Assembly: GCA_005883905.1 (NCBI GenBank)
Contig: VAYD01000250.1
Location: 2,949-9,562, forward strand
Reading direction: 5' to 3'
Source: Actinomycetota bacterium
Lineage (GTDB): Bacteria; Actinomycetota; Thermoleophilia; Solirubrobacterales; Solirubrobacteraceae
DNA length: 6,614 bases
The notes below the pieces were generated by a model, which worked only from the letters and a program-made list of their open reading frames with translations, was not told the origin of the DNA and did no database searches. Below are positions 1-6,467 of this stretch, piece by piece. Every line of letters begins with the position of its first letter. The first letter of the stretch is position 1. Position numbers and translations under genes: made by a program.

Positions 1-294
1 GGCGAGCTGCTCGCGGGCATGGGCATGGGCATCGCGTTGCCGCCGCTGTTCGACTTCATCCTCGCCGGCGTCGGCGGCGACGAGGTCGGCTCGGCGTCGG
101 GCGTGCTGAACGCGATCCAGCAGTTCGGCGGAGCGCTCGGGATCGCCGTCCTCGCGACGGTCTTCTTCGCCTACGTCGACCACGGCCACACGTCGGTGAG
201 CGCGATGACGAACACGACGCTGCTGACGCTCGTGCCGCTGGCGCTCGCGACCCTCGCGGTCTTCCGTCTCCCGCAAAGAGCGCGCGAGGTGTAG
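1..294 (+). CDS. C-terminal part of an MFS multidrug exporter (DHA2/EmrB-QacA type), 5' truncated by the window edge
   Basis: The frame is open from base 1 and ends at TAG 292-294, giving 97 residues of a longer membrane protein. It would export drugs or other small molecules by proton antiport at the cytoplasmic membrane. Seen in the sequence: a glycine-rich helix start GMGMGIALPPLFD, then GSASGVLNAIQQFGGALG running into a hydrophobic helix (GIAVLATVFFAYV), a short polar loop, and a final helix (TLLTLVPLALATLAVF) followed by a basic tail (RLPQRAREV). The G-x-G-x-G...PP and ASG-V-N-x-x-Q-x-G-G-A-x-G patterns are typical of the last helices of the 14-TM DHA2 family. The substrate cannot be inferred. 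It lies 37 bases upstream of the addB-like gene on the same strand, so co-transcription is possible, but no functional link is apparent. The ATG codons at 19 and 25 are internal, not the true start. Confidence 0.85.
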   Translation, partial: GELLAGMGMGIALPPLFDFILAGVGGDEVGSASGVLNAIQQFGGALGIAVLATVFFAYVDHGHTSVSAMTNTTLLTLVPLALATLAVFRLPQRAREV

Positions 295-331
295 TCAGAC
301 CGTCGGGCCCAGGTGCGACCCTCAAGGGAGC
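295..331 (+). promoter_or_regulatory. Short intergenic gap with a purine-rich, SD-like run before addB
   Basis: This is the only non-coding stretch of the window. It contains AAGGGAG at 324-330, a good match to a Shine-Dalgarno core, but it ends one base before the GTG at 332, much closer than the usual 5-9 bases. No in-frame start codon exists further upstream before the MFS stop, so the GTG is retained because of protein homology rather than ribosome-site spacing. I see no convincing promoter boxes or terminator hairpin. Confidence 0.3.
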
Positions 332-2872
332 GTGCCACTCACCCTCGTCACCGGCCCGGCGAACGCAGAGAAAGCCGGGGTCGTGCTCGACGCCTACCGC
401 GAGGCCCTCGCGCGCGGCGCCGAGCCGATCCTGGTCGTCCCGCGCTTCGCGGACGTCGAGCACTACCGCCGCGAGCTGGCAGACAGCGGCGCAGTCTTCG
501 GCGTCCGCGTCGAGCGGTTCCGCTTCCTGATCGCCGAGATCGCGCGCCGCGCCGGAATGCCGGGGCGCCCCGTCGGGGCGCTGGCGCGCGAGCGCGTGGC
601 GATCGCCGCGGTCGCGGCGACGCGGCTGGCGCGGCTCGGCCCCGCGGCGCAGACCCCGGGCTTCGCGCAGGCGCTCCTGCGGCTCATCGGCGAGCTCGAG
701 CAGCAGCGCGTCGACCCGCCGCGCCTCGCGCAGGCGCTGCGCACCTGGTCCGCCGGCAGCGAGGCCCGTGGTGCGTTCGCGGGCGAGCTCTCGGCGCTCG
801 TGTTCGCCTATCGCGAGGCGCTCGACCGCCTCGGCCGTCGCGACGAGGAGCTCCACACGGCGGCCGCGCTCGACGCGATGCGGCTCCAGGCGCACCGCTG
901 GGGCGACACGCCGGTGCTCTTCTACGGCTTCGACGACCTCACGCCGCTGCAGCTCGACGCGGTCGAGACGCTCGCGCGCCACGCCCCGGTAACGCTCGCG
1001 CTGACGTTCGAGCCGGGGCGCGTCGCGTTTGCCGCTCGCGCGCAGGCCCACAACGACCTCCTGCCGCTCGCCGACGAGGTCGTCGAGCTCGAAGGACGCC
1101 CCGACCACTACGCGCATCCCGCGCTGCACCACCTCGAGCGCAACCTGTTCGAGGCGCAGGCCGTCGACCGCCCCGACGCCGGCGGGGCGATCGTGATGCT
1201 CGAAGCGGGCGGCGAGCGCGCCGAGGTCGAGCAGGTGGCGGCGCACGTGGCGCGGCTGATCCGCCACGAGAGCTACGCCCCCGAGGACATCGCGATCGTG
1301 TGGCGCGACGTGCAGGACGCAGCCGCCCTGACCGAGCAGGTACTGGGCGCCTACGGGATCCCGTACGCGATGGCGCGGCGCGTCCCGCTGGGCCACACCG
1401 CGCTCGGGCGCGGGCTGATCGCGCTGGCGCGCTGCGCGCAGGACGACGCGACCGCCGACGACCTGCTCACCTGGCTGCGCACGCCCGGCTTCCTGAAGGT
1501 GCCGGGGCTCGCCGACGACCTCGAGCAGCGGGCGCGCAAGGAGGGCGCGCGCAGCGCGGCGGCGGCGCGCGCGCTGTGGGAGGAGCTTCACCCGACGTTC
1601 CCGCTCGACGCGATCGACGAGGTGCGCGCCGACGCGCAGCGCGGCGCCGCGGCGCTCTGCCGGCGGCTCGCGCGCGAGGCCTCGCGGCTCTTCGCCGCCC
1701 CGTTCTCCCGCGAGGCGCCGGTGTTCACCGGCGGGGAGCGGCTCGACGGTCGTGTGGCCGCGATGGCGCGCCAGTCGCTCGACGAGCTCGGCCGGCTCGT
1801 CCAGGCCGACGCGGCGCTGGCGGGGACCGGTGAGGACCTGCTGCGCACGCTGAGCGAGCTCGAGCTGTTCGTCGGCGAGGACCCGGGGCCCGGCCGCGTG
1901 CAGGTCGCACGGCCGCAGGACCTGCGCGCGCGGCGCGTGCGGGCGCTGTTCATCTGCGGGCTCGACGAGGGCGTGTTCCCGCGCGAAGAGGACCGCCGCG
2001 AGATCAACACCGCCACGGGGCTGCGGCTGCGCCACCACGAGGACACGCTCGCGACCGAGCGGCTGTTCTTCTACGCCGCGGCGTCGCGCCCGACGGACCT
2101 GCTGGCGCTCAGCTGGCACACCGGCGACGACGACGGGAGGCCCGCGGTGCGGTCGTTCTTCGTCGATGACGTGGCCGAGCTGTTCGCCCCCGAGCTGTTC
2201 GACCGCCGCACCCGCCGCGGTCTGGGCTCCGCGGGGTGGGAGGGAGCGCAGGCGCCGACGGCGCGCGAGGCGCGCCGCGCCGCGGCGGCCGCCGTGGGCG
2301 ACAGCACGCACGAGGCGCAGCCGCTCGGTCCCCTCCTCGACGCGGAGGTCCTGCGCACGCTCAACGAGCGCGAGACCTGGTCGGCGTCGGCGCTCGAGAC
2401 CTGGCGCTCGTGCCCGGTCCGCTGGTTCGTCGAGCGCCACCTGAACCCCAAGGGGCTCGAGCCCGATCCCGAGCCGCTCGTGCGCGGCACGTTCGTGCAC
2501 GAGGCGCTCGAGCGCGTCTACGCCGGGCTGCCGGAGGGCCGCCTCGGCACCGCGGAGCTGCCCGCCGCCCGCGCACGGCTGCACGCGGCGCTCGCCGAGC
2601 TCGAGGGCAAGCACCGCATCTCCGTCGACCCCGACCGCCTGCGCGCCGAGGTGCGCCGCGTCGAGGCCGACCTGATCCGCCACCTCGAGCACGCGGCCAA
2701 CAGCGGCAGCGTCTATGCGGCGCGCGAGCTCGAGCTGGACTTCGGCTCGGGGGACGAGGGCAGCCTGCCGGCGGCGGAGCTCGCCGGGGGCGAGCTGAAG
2801 CTCGGATGGCGTGATCGTGCGCGACTACAAGGGCCGCAGCGCCGTCGACGGCGCGGAGCGGTGGCTCGCTAA
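332..2872 (+). CDS. addB: AddB-type ATP-dependent helicase/nuclease subunit, 5' portion (frameshifted gene)
   Basis: Likely the AddB-like subunit of an AddAB double-strand-break resection complex in the cytoplasm. The N-terminus (LTLVTGPANAEKAG) sits where SF1 helicases carry Walker A, but the G-K-T signature is replaced by E-K-A, so motor activity is unlikely. Further helicase-like blocks follow: ALFICGLDEGVFPRE near residues 538-552, and ERLFFYAAASRP at 576-587 with LLALSW after it, both typical of the scaffold half of AddB. The nuclease domain opens at SASALETWRSCPVRWFVE, where Cys694 is the expected first Fe-S ligand, followed by VRGTFVHEALE with His723. The frame is authentic to about residue 825 (near 2806); the final 21 residues are arginine-rich out-of-frame translation and the gene continues in the next frame. 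The GTG start at 332 is chosen because the first beta-strand begins immediately after it. An AdnA-like subunit is less likely because active helicase motifs are missing. Confidence 0.85.
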   Translation: MPLTLVTGPANAEKAGVVLDAYREALARGAEPILVVPRFADVEHYRRELADSGAVFGVRVERFRFLIAEIARRAGMPGRPVGALARERVAIAAVAATRLARLGPAAQTPGFAQALLRLIGELEQQRVDPPRLAQALRTWSAGSEARGAFAGELSALVFAYREALDRLGRRDEELHTAAALDAMRLQAHRWGDTPVLFYGFDDLTPLQLDAVETLARHAPVTLALTFEPGRVAFAARAQAHNDLLPLADEVVELEGRPDHYAHPALHHLERNLFEAQAVDRPDAGGAIVMLEAGGERAEVEQVAAHVARLIRHESYAPEDIAIVWRDVQDAAALTEQVLGAYGIPYAMARRVPLGHTALGRGLIALARCAQDDATADDLLTWLRTPGFLKVPGLADDLEQRARKEGARSAAAARALWEELHPTFPLDAIDEVRADAQRGAAALCRRLAREASRLFAAPFSREAPVFTGGERLDGRVAAMARQSLDELGRLVQADAALAGTGEDLLRTLSELELFVGEDPGPGRVQVARPQDLRARRVRALFICGLDEGVFPREEDRREINTATGLRLRHHEDTLATERLFFYAAASRPTDLLALSWHTGDDDGRPAVRSFFVDDVAELFAPELFDRRTRRGLGSAGWEGAQAPTAREARRAAAAAVGDSTHEAQPLGPLLDAEVLRTLNERETWSASALETWRSCPVRWFVERHLNPKGLEPDPEPLVRGTFVHEALERVYAGLPEGRLGTAELPAARARLHAALAELEGKHRISVDPDRLRAEVRRVEADLIRHLEHAANSGSVYAARELELDFGSGDEGSLPAAELAGGELKLGWRDRARLQGPQRRRRRGAVAR
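2799..2812 (+). other. Frameshift/deletion junction inside the addB nuclease domain
   Basis: Upstream the coding frame reads ...AGGELKLG. Downstream, one frame over, it reads DGVIVRDYKGR from 2805. Family members normally carry a G-x-I-D-R-x-D block between these two segments, and no frame here encodes it. A deletion whose length is 2 modulo 3 (of the order of 25-30 bases, inferred from the expected protein) explains both the frame change and the missing residues; a one-base error alone would not. Whether this is real or an assembly artefact cannot be told from the sequence. Confidence 0.75.
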
Positions 2873-3200
2873 GGGCAAGCTGCAGATGGGCCTCTATGTC
2901 CGAGCGGTCCAGCAGCTGCTCGGCCAGGACGTCGTCGGCGGGCTGTACCAGCAGATCGGCGGGGAGGAGCTGCGCCCGCGCGGATTCCTGCTCGAGGGCG
3001 TGGACGAGACCGTCAAGGTCCCCGGACCCGACCGGATGTCGCGCGAGCAGGTCGAGGCGCTGCTCGCCGACATCGAGACCGCCGCACTGGAGGCGGTGCG
3101 CGAGATCAGAGCGGGCCGGCTCGAGCCGCGCCCCGAGACATGCGGCTGGAAGGGGGACGGATGCAGCTATCCCTCGATCTGCCGATGCGCGCGGTCGTGA
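2805..3200 (+). CDS. addB: AddB-type nuclease, 3' portion: PD-(D/E)XK core and C-terminal Fe-S cysteines
   Basis: This is the in-frame continuation of the addB-like gene after the junction, about 131 codons ending at TGA 3198-3200. It carries the second half of the RecB-like nuclease: D-Y-K at 2823-2831 is the (D/E)XK motif, and KLQMGLY with Gln at 2883 matches the conserved Q-x-x-x-Y helix. The C-terminus holds cysteine codons at 3141, 3162, 3180 and 3186 within CGWKGDGCSYPSICRC. Together with Cys694 of the 5' part these are the ligands of the iron-sulfur 'staple' known in AddB nucleases. The GTG at 2811 could be called as a start, but it falls inside the conserved core, so it is not a separate gene. 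If the sequence is correct, this piece would not be made as part of AddB, and the preceding catalytic aspartate is lost. The last 40 bases overlap the start of addA. Confidence 0.85.
   Translation, partial: DGVIVRDYKGRSAVDGAERWLAKGKLQMGLYVRAVQQLLGQDVVGGLYQQIGGEELRPRGFLLEGVDETVKVPGPDRMSREQVEALLADIETAALEAVREIRAGRLEPRPETCGWKGDGCSYPSICRCARS
3148..3156 (+). promoter_or_regulatory. Ribosome binding site for addA
   Basis: The purine run GGAAGGGGG ends four bases before ATG 3161. It supports that start over the in-frame ATG at 3140, which has no comparable run upstream (its preceding bases are CGCCCCGAGAC). It lies inside the 3' end of addB, consistent with translational coupling. Confidence 0.55.
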
Positions 3201-4604
3201 ACGACGAGTTCACCGCCGAGCAGGCGAGCGCCATCGCCCGGCGCGAGGAGCGCCTGATCGTGACGGCCAACGCCGGCTCGGGCAAGACGCGTGTGCTGAC
3301 CGAGCGGTTCGTGCGCTCGTGCATCGACGACGGCATCGACCCGGCCGCGATCCTCGCGATCACCTTCACCGACAAGGCCGCCGGCGAGCTGCGCGAGCGC
3401 GTCCGCGCGCGCTTCGGGGAGCTCGGCCACCGCGACCTGGCGCAGGCGACGGAGGCGGCCTGGGTCTCGACGATCCATGGCTTCTGCATGCGCGTGCTGA
3501 AGGCCAACGCTGTGACGGCGGGGCTCGACCCGGCGTTCGAGGTCCTCGACGAGGGCGATGCGCGCGCGCTGCGCACCGACGCGTTCGAGCGCGCACTCGC
3601 GGGCTGGATGGGCAACGGCGGCGAGCCTCGTGCCGAGGCGCTCGACGTGGCCGCGGCGTACGGCGTCGACAACCTGCGCAAGCTGATCTGGGCGGTGCAC
3701 GACCGCCTGCGCAGCCAGGGCGAGGTCGTGCCGCGGCTGCCGCCGGGGCCACCGGCGCCGGACCTCGAGGCGCTACGGGGCGAGCTCGCCATGGCGGTCG
3801 GGGCGGCGCTGGCCGAGATCGGGACGCCGGCCAACAAGACCAGCGAGGAGGCTGTCGACGCGCTGCAGCGCTGCCGCGACGCGCTGCCGGGCGGCCGGGC
3901 CGTCCACGCGTTCAAGGTCGGCCGCGGCGCCGGAGCGCTCAAGGGCCCGGCCTGCGACGAGTACCGCCGCGCCCACGCCGCATACGTGCAGGGCGTCGTC
4001 GACAGCGAGGCGGCGCCGGTCTGGCGGCTGCTCGGCGAGCTGCTCGAGCGCTACGCCGCGAGGTACGCGGAGGCCAAGCGCGGGCGCTCGGCGGTCGACT
4101 TCGACGACCTCGAGCTGTTCGCGCGCGATCTGCTCACCCGCGACGACGCGATCCGGGCGCGCTACGCGGAGCGCTTCGCGCGGATCATGGTCGACGAGTT
4201 CCAGGACACGAACCCGCTGCAGCTCGAGCTGCTGGACCTCCTCGGCGCCGACCGCGCCTTCTACGTCGGCGACGCACAGCAGTCGATCTACCGCTTCCGC
4301 CACGCGTCGGTCGAGCTGTTCGCGGCGCTCGGCGACGAGCTCGACGCTGCCGGCCAGGCCGAGCAGCTCGCCACGAACTTCCGCACGCGCAAGCCGGTGC
4401 TCGACGCGATCAACGCGGCGTTCGGCGACATGGAGCGCTTCGTCCCGCTCGTCGCCGGCCGCGACGACCCCGACACCGGCGAGGCGCTCGTGGAGCTGTT
4501 GCTGACCGACAGCGAGGGCTGGGACGACGTCGACCTCGGCGTGCTGCCGGCCGGCAAGTCCGACCGCTGCGCCGAGGCGCGCCTGGTCGCGCAGCGAGTG
4601 CGCG
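3161..4604 (+). CDS. addA: AddA-type UvrD-family helicase/nuclease subunit, 5' portion (frameshifted gene)
   Basis: This is the N-terminal helicase half of the AddA-like motor, which uses ATP to translocate on single strands and unwind DNA from a broken end. All leading SF1A motifs are present, numbered from ATG 3161: Q-motif region FTAEQ; Walker A ANAGSGKT with Lys42; ITFTDKAAGELRER (motif Ia) from residue 67; WVSTIHGFC at 101-109; Walker B VDEFQDTN with Asp345-Glu346; VGDAQQSIYRFR (motif III) at 369-380; and LATNFR with Arg408 (motif IV). The true frame runs to AEARLVAQRV near 4600 and then continues one frame over. The original frame stays open to 5809, but beyond the junction it is arginine/alanine-rich shadow sequence. 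ATG 3161 is preferred for its ribosome site; ATG 3140 and ATG 3185 are alternatives. It overlaps addB by 40 bases. A generic UvrD or AdnB name is possible, but the AddB-like neighbour favours AddA. Confidence 0.88.
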
Positions 4605-4605
4605 G
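4595..4605 (+). other. Frameshift junction inside addA
   Basis: The reading frame changes here from ...EARLVAQRV(R) to (E)CAAGDVCVLLRAS. The short sequence GAGTGCGCG at 4596-4604 can be read plausibly in both frames: as the end of R-V-R in the upstream frame, and as E-C-A in the downstream one. That is what a deletion between two copies of a short direct repeat would leave. Relatives usually have a linker of several residues here (in the style of ELVDAG), so a small deletion is favoured, but a single extra base cannot be excluded because this linker varies in length. Confidence 0.7.
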
Positions 4606-6467
4606 CCGGCGACGTCTGCGTCCTGCTGCGCGCGAGCACCGATATGGAGACGTTCGAGCGCGCGCTCGAGGACCAGGGCTTCGCCACGCTGGCCTCCGGC
4701 GGGCGCGGCTTCTGGGCGCGCCAGCAGGTGCTGGACCTGACGAGCTACCTCGCGGCGCTCGTGAACCCGCGCGACGAGGAGGCGCTGCTCGCGGTGCTCG
4801 CATCGCCGATCGCGGGGGCCGGCTCGGACACGCTCGCGCTGCTGAGCCGTGCCGCGAAGGCGGCCGGCGGGTCGCTGTGGGACGCACTGCTCCAGGACGA
4901 GGGCCTCGCGGAGTTCGTCGGCTGGTTCTCCGCCGAGCGGGCGGTCGCGCCGCGGCTCGGGCTCGACGTGCTGCTCGAGCGCGTGATCGAGCGCACGGCC
5001 TACGACGAGCACGTGCTGCGGCTGCCCGGCGGGCGGCGGCGGATGGCGAATGTCACGAAGCTGATCCGCCTCGCCGCCGCGTTCGAGTCGCGCTCCGGCC
5101 GCGACGCGCGCGGCTTCATCGACCGCGCGCGGGCCGAGCTCGAAGCGGAGGCGCGCGAGCCCGACGCGCCGGTCGAGCTCGAAGGCCTCGACGCCGTGCG
5201 GCTGATGACGATCCACGCGGCCAAGGGCCTGGAGTTCGGCGTCGTCGTGCTCGCGGATCTCGGCCGGCAGGCGCCGGGCAGCAGCGACGGCATCCGGCTC
5301 GGCCCCGGGGCGATCGGCCTCAAGCTGCGCCGGCTCGGCGCGGGATCCCAGGACGCGTTCGCGTACGCGCTGCTCGGCGAGCGCGAGAAGGACGCCGATC
5401 GCCGCGAGGACGAGCGGGTCTTCTACGTCGCCTGCACCCGCGCGCGCGACCGCCTGATCCTCAGCGGGACGACGAAGCTCGACAAGTGGCCCAACGGGAA
5501 CGGCGGCGCGCCGATCACGTGGCTCGGGCCGCGCTTCGCTCCCAACGCGGCGGTCACGATGTCACGCGCCGCGGACCTCGGCACGGTGCTGCGCGAAGCG
5601 GTGCCGGCGCCGCGTGCAACGGCCGCGGTCGTCGCGGGCGCCGCGCCCGAGATCGCGGAGCTCCCGGTTGCGCCGCCACCGCCGGCGGTGCGCTCGCTGA
5701 GCTACTCGGCGCTGTCGGGCTACGCGGCCTGCCCGTACCGCTTCTACCTCGAGCGCGTCGTGCGCCTGCCGCGCGTCTCGGAACAGGCCCCCGAGACCGC
5801 GCCGCCTGAAGCCCTCGATCGCCTGGTGCGCGGCACGATCGCCCACCTCCTGCTCGAGCAGCTCGACCTCGATCACCCAATCGTCCCCGACGCCGCCGCA
5901 GTCGAGCTCGCCGCGCAGATGGCCGAGGCCGAGGTCGGCCCCGAGGACGTCGCCGACCTGCAGGAGCTCGTCCGCGCGGCGATCGAGGGCGAGGTGCTCG
6001 CACGCGCGCTGACGGCGCGGCGCGTGCGCCGCGAGGAGGGCTTCACGTTCCTGCTCGACGACGTGCCATTCAACGGCTTCGTCGACCTGCTCGCAGAGGA
6101 GGCCGACGGGACCGCGCTCGTCGTCGACTACAAGACGAACCCTGTCGGTGGCGTCGATCTCGAGCAGCTCACCGAGGCCGACTACGGCCTGCAGCGCAGG
6201 ATCTACGCGCTCGCCGCGCTGCGCTCCGGCGCCCCCGTCGTCGAGGTCGTGCACCTGTACCTGGAGCGCCCGGCCGAGCCGGTCGTCGCCCGCTACGAGG
6301 CGCGCGACGCGGCGGCCGTCGAGGCGCAGCTGCGTGCGGGCGCCGCCGGTCTGCTGCGCGGCGAGTTCCCGGTCGCCGAGGTGCCGCTCGGGCTGTGCAG
6401 CGGCTGCCCGGCGCGTGCGCAGCTCTGCTCGCACCCGCCGGAGCTCACCGGCCGCGTACTGCGTTAG
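4596..6467 (+). CDS. addA: AddA-type helicase/nuclease subunit, 3' portion: 2A helicase motifs and RecB-like nuclease
   Basis: This is the continuation of addA after the frameshift, ending at TAG 6465-6467. It begins with GDVCVLLRASTDMETFERAL and the segment GGRGFWARQQVLDL, typical of the UvrD 2A/2B region. It has motif V TIHAAKGLEF at 5208-5237 and motif VI VFYVACTRARDRL around 5418-5456, so the motor is otherwise complete. The nuclease domain follows: SYSALSGYAACPYRFYLE (Cys at 5730), VRGTIAHLLLEQL (His at 5844), GFVDLL (Asp at 6084), VVDYKT (Asp 6126, Lys 6132), and QRRIYALAAL (Gln 6192). These are all expected catalytic residues. Near the C-terminus, C-x2-C-x6-C (codons 6396, 6405, 6426) could pair with Cys 5730 in an Fe-S cluster. 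ATG 4644 is the first ATG in this frame but lies inside a conserved segment. Counting both parts, the protein is about 1,100 residues, near the usual AddA size. Confidence 0.88.
   Translation, partial: ECAAGDVCVLLRASTDMETFERALEDQGFATLASGGRGFWARQQVLDLTSYLAALVNPRDEEALLAVLASPIAGAGSDTLALLSRAAKAAGGSLWDALLQDEGLAEFVGWFSAERAVAPRLGLDVLLERVIERTAYDEHVLRLPGGRRRMANVTKLIRLAAAFESRSGRDARGFIDRARAELEAEAREPDAPVELEGLDAVRLMTIHAAKGLEFGVVVLADLGRQAPGSSDGIRLGPGAIGLKLRRLGAGSQDAFAYALLGEREKDADRREDERVFYVACTRARDRLILSGTTKLDKWPNGNGGAPITWLGPRFAPNAAVTMSRAADLGTVLREAVPAPRATAAVVAGAAPEIAELPVAPPPPAVRSLSYSALSGYAACPYRFYLERVVRLPRVSEQAPETAPPEALDRLVRGTIAHLLLEQLDLDHPIVPDAAAVELAAQMAEAEVGPEDVADLQELVRAAIEGEVLARALTARRVRREEGFTFLLDDVPFNGFVDLLAEEADGTALVVDYKTNPVGGVDLEQLTEADYGLQRRIYALAALRSGAPVVEVVHLYLERPAEPVVARYEARDAAAVEAQLRAGAAGLLRGEFPVAEVPLGLCSGCPARAQLCSHPPELTGRVLR

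Noticed and set aside
313..1833. Plus-strand open frame of 506 codons overlapping addB
   Set aside because: Its translation is low-complexity Arg/Ala/Gly/Pro in a different frame from the conserved helicase-like protein; shadow frame.
56..2692. Very long minus-strand open frame (878 codons) opposite the MFS 3' end and addB
   Set aside because: It is rich in Arg/Ala/Glu with no recognisable domain and lies antisense to clearly conserved coding sequence. Long antisense frames are expected at this G+C content.
2799..4605. Programmed ribosomal frameshifting or recoding as explanation for both junctions
   Set aside because: At the first site essential residues are missing, which slipping cannot restore. 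No slippery run, stop codon at the junction or obvious stimulatory structure was seen.
3773..4687. Minus-strand open frame opposite the addA motor domain
   Set aside because: It is antisense to Walker B and motifs III-IV with shadow-type composition; no domain recognised.
2896..4740. Plus-strand open frame of 614 codons overlapping the addB end and addA
   Set aside because: It is Arg-rich with no motifs, while the overlapping frames carry the real AddB C-terminus and helicase motifs.
4605..5809. Continuation of the original addA frame to 5809 as an alternative C-terminus
   Set aside because: After the junction this frame becomes arginine-rich and motif-free, while the adjacent frame carries motifs V, VI and the nuclease.
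5562..6434. Minus-strand open frame opposite the AddA nuclease domain
   Set aside because: It mirrors conserved AddA codons with no recognisable family. The genuine minus-strand gene in this area is the ANTAR fragment further right.
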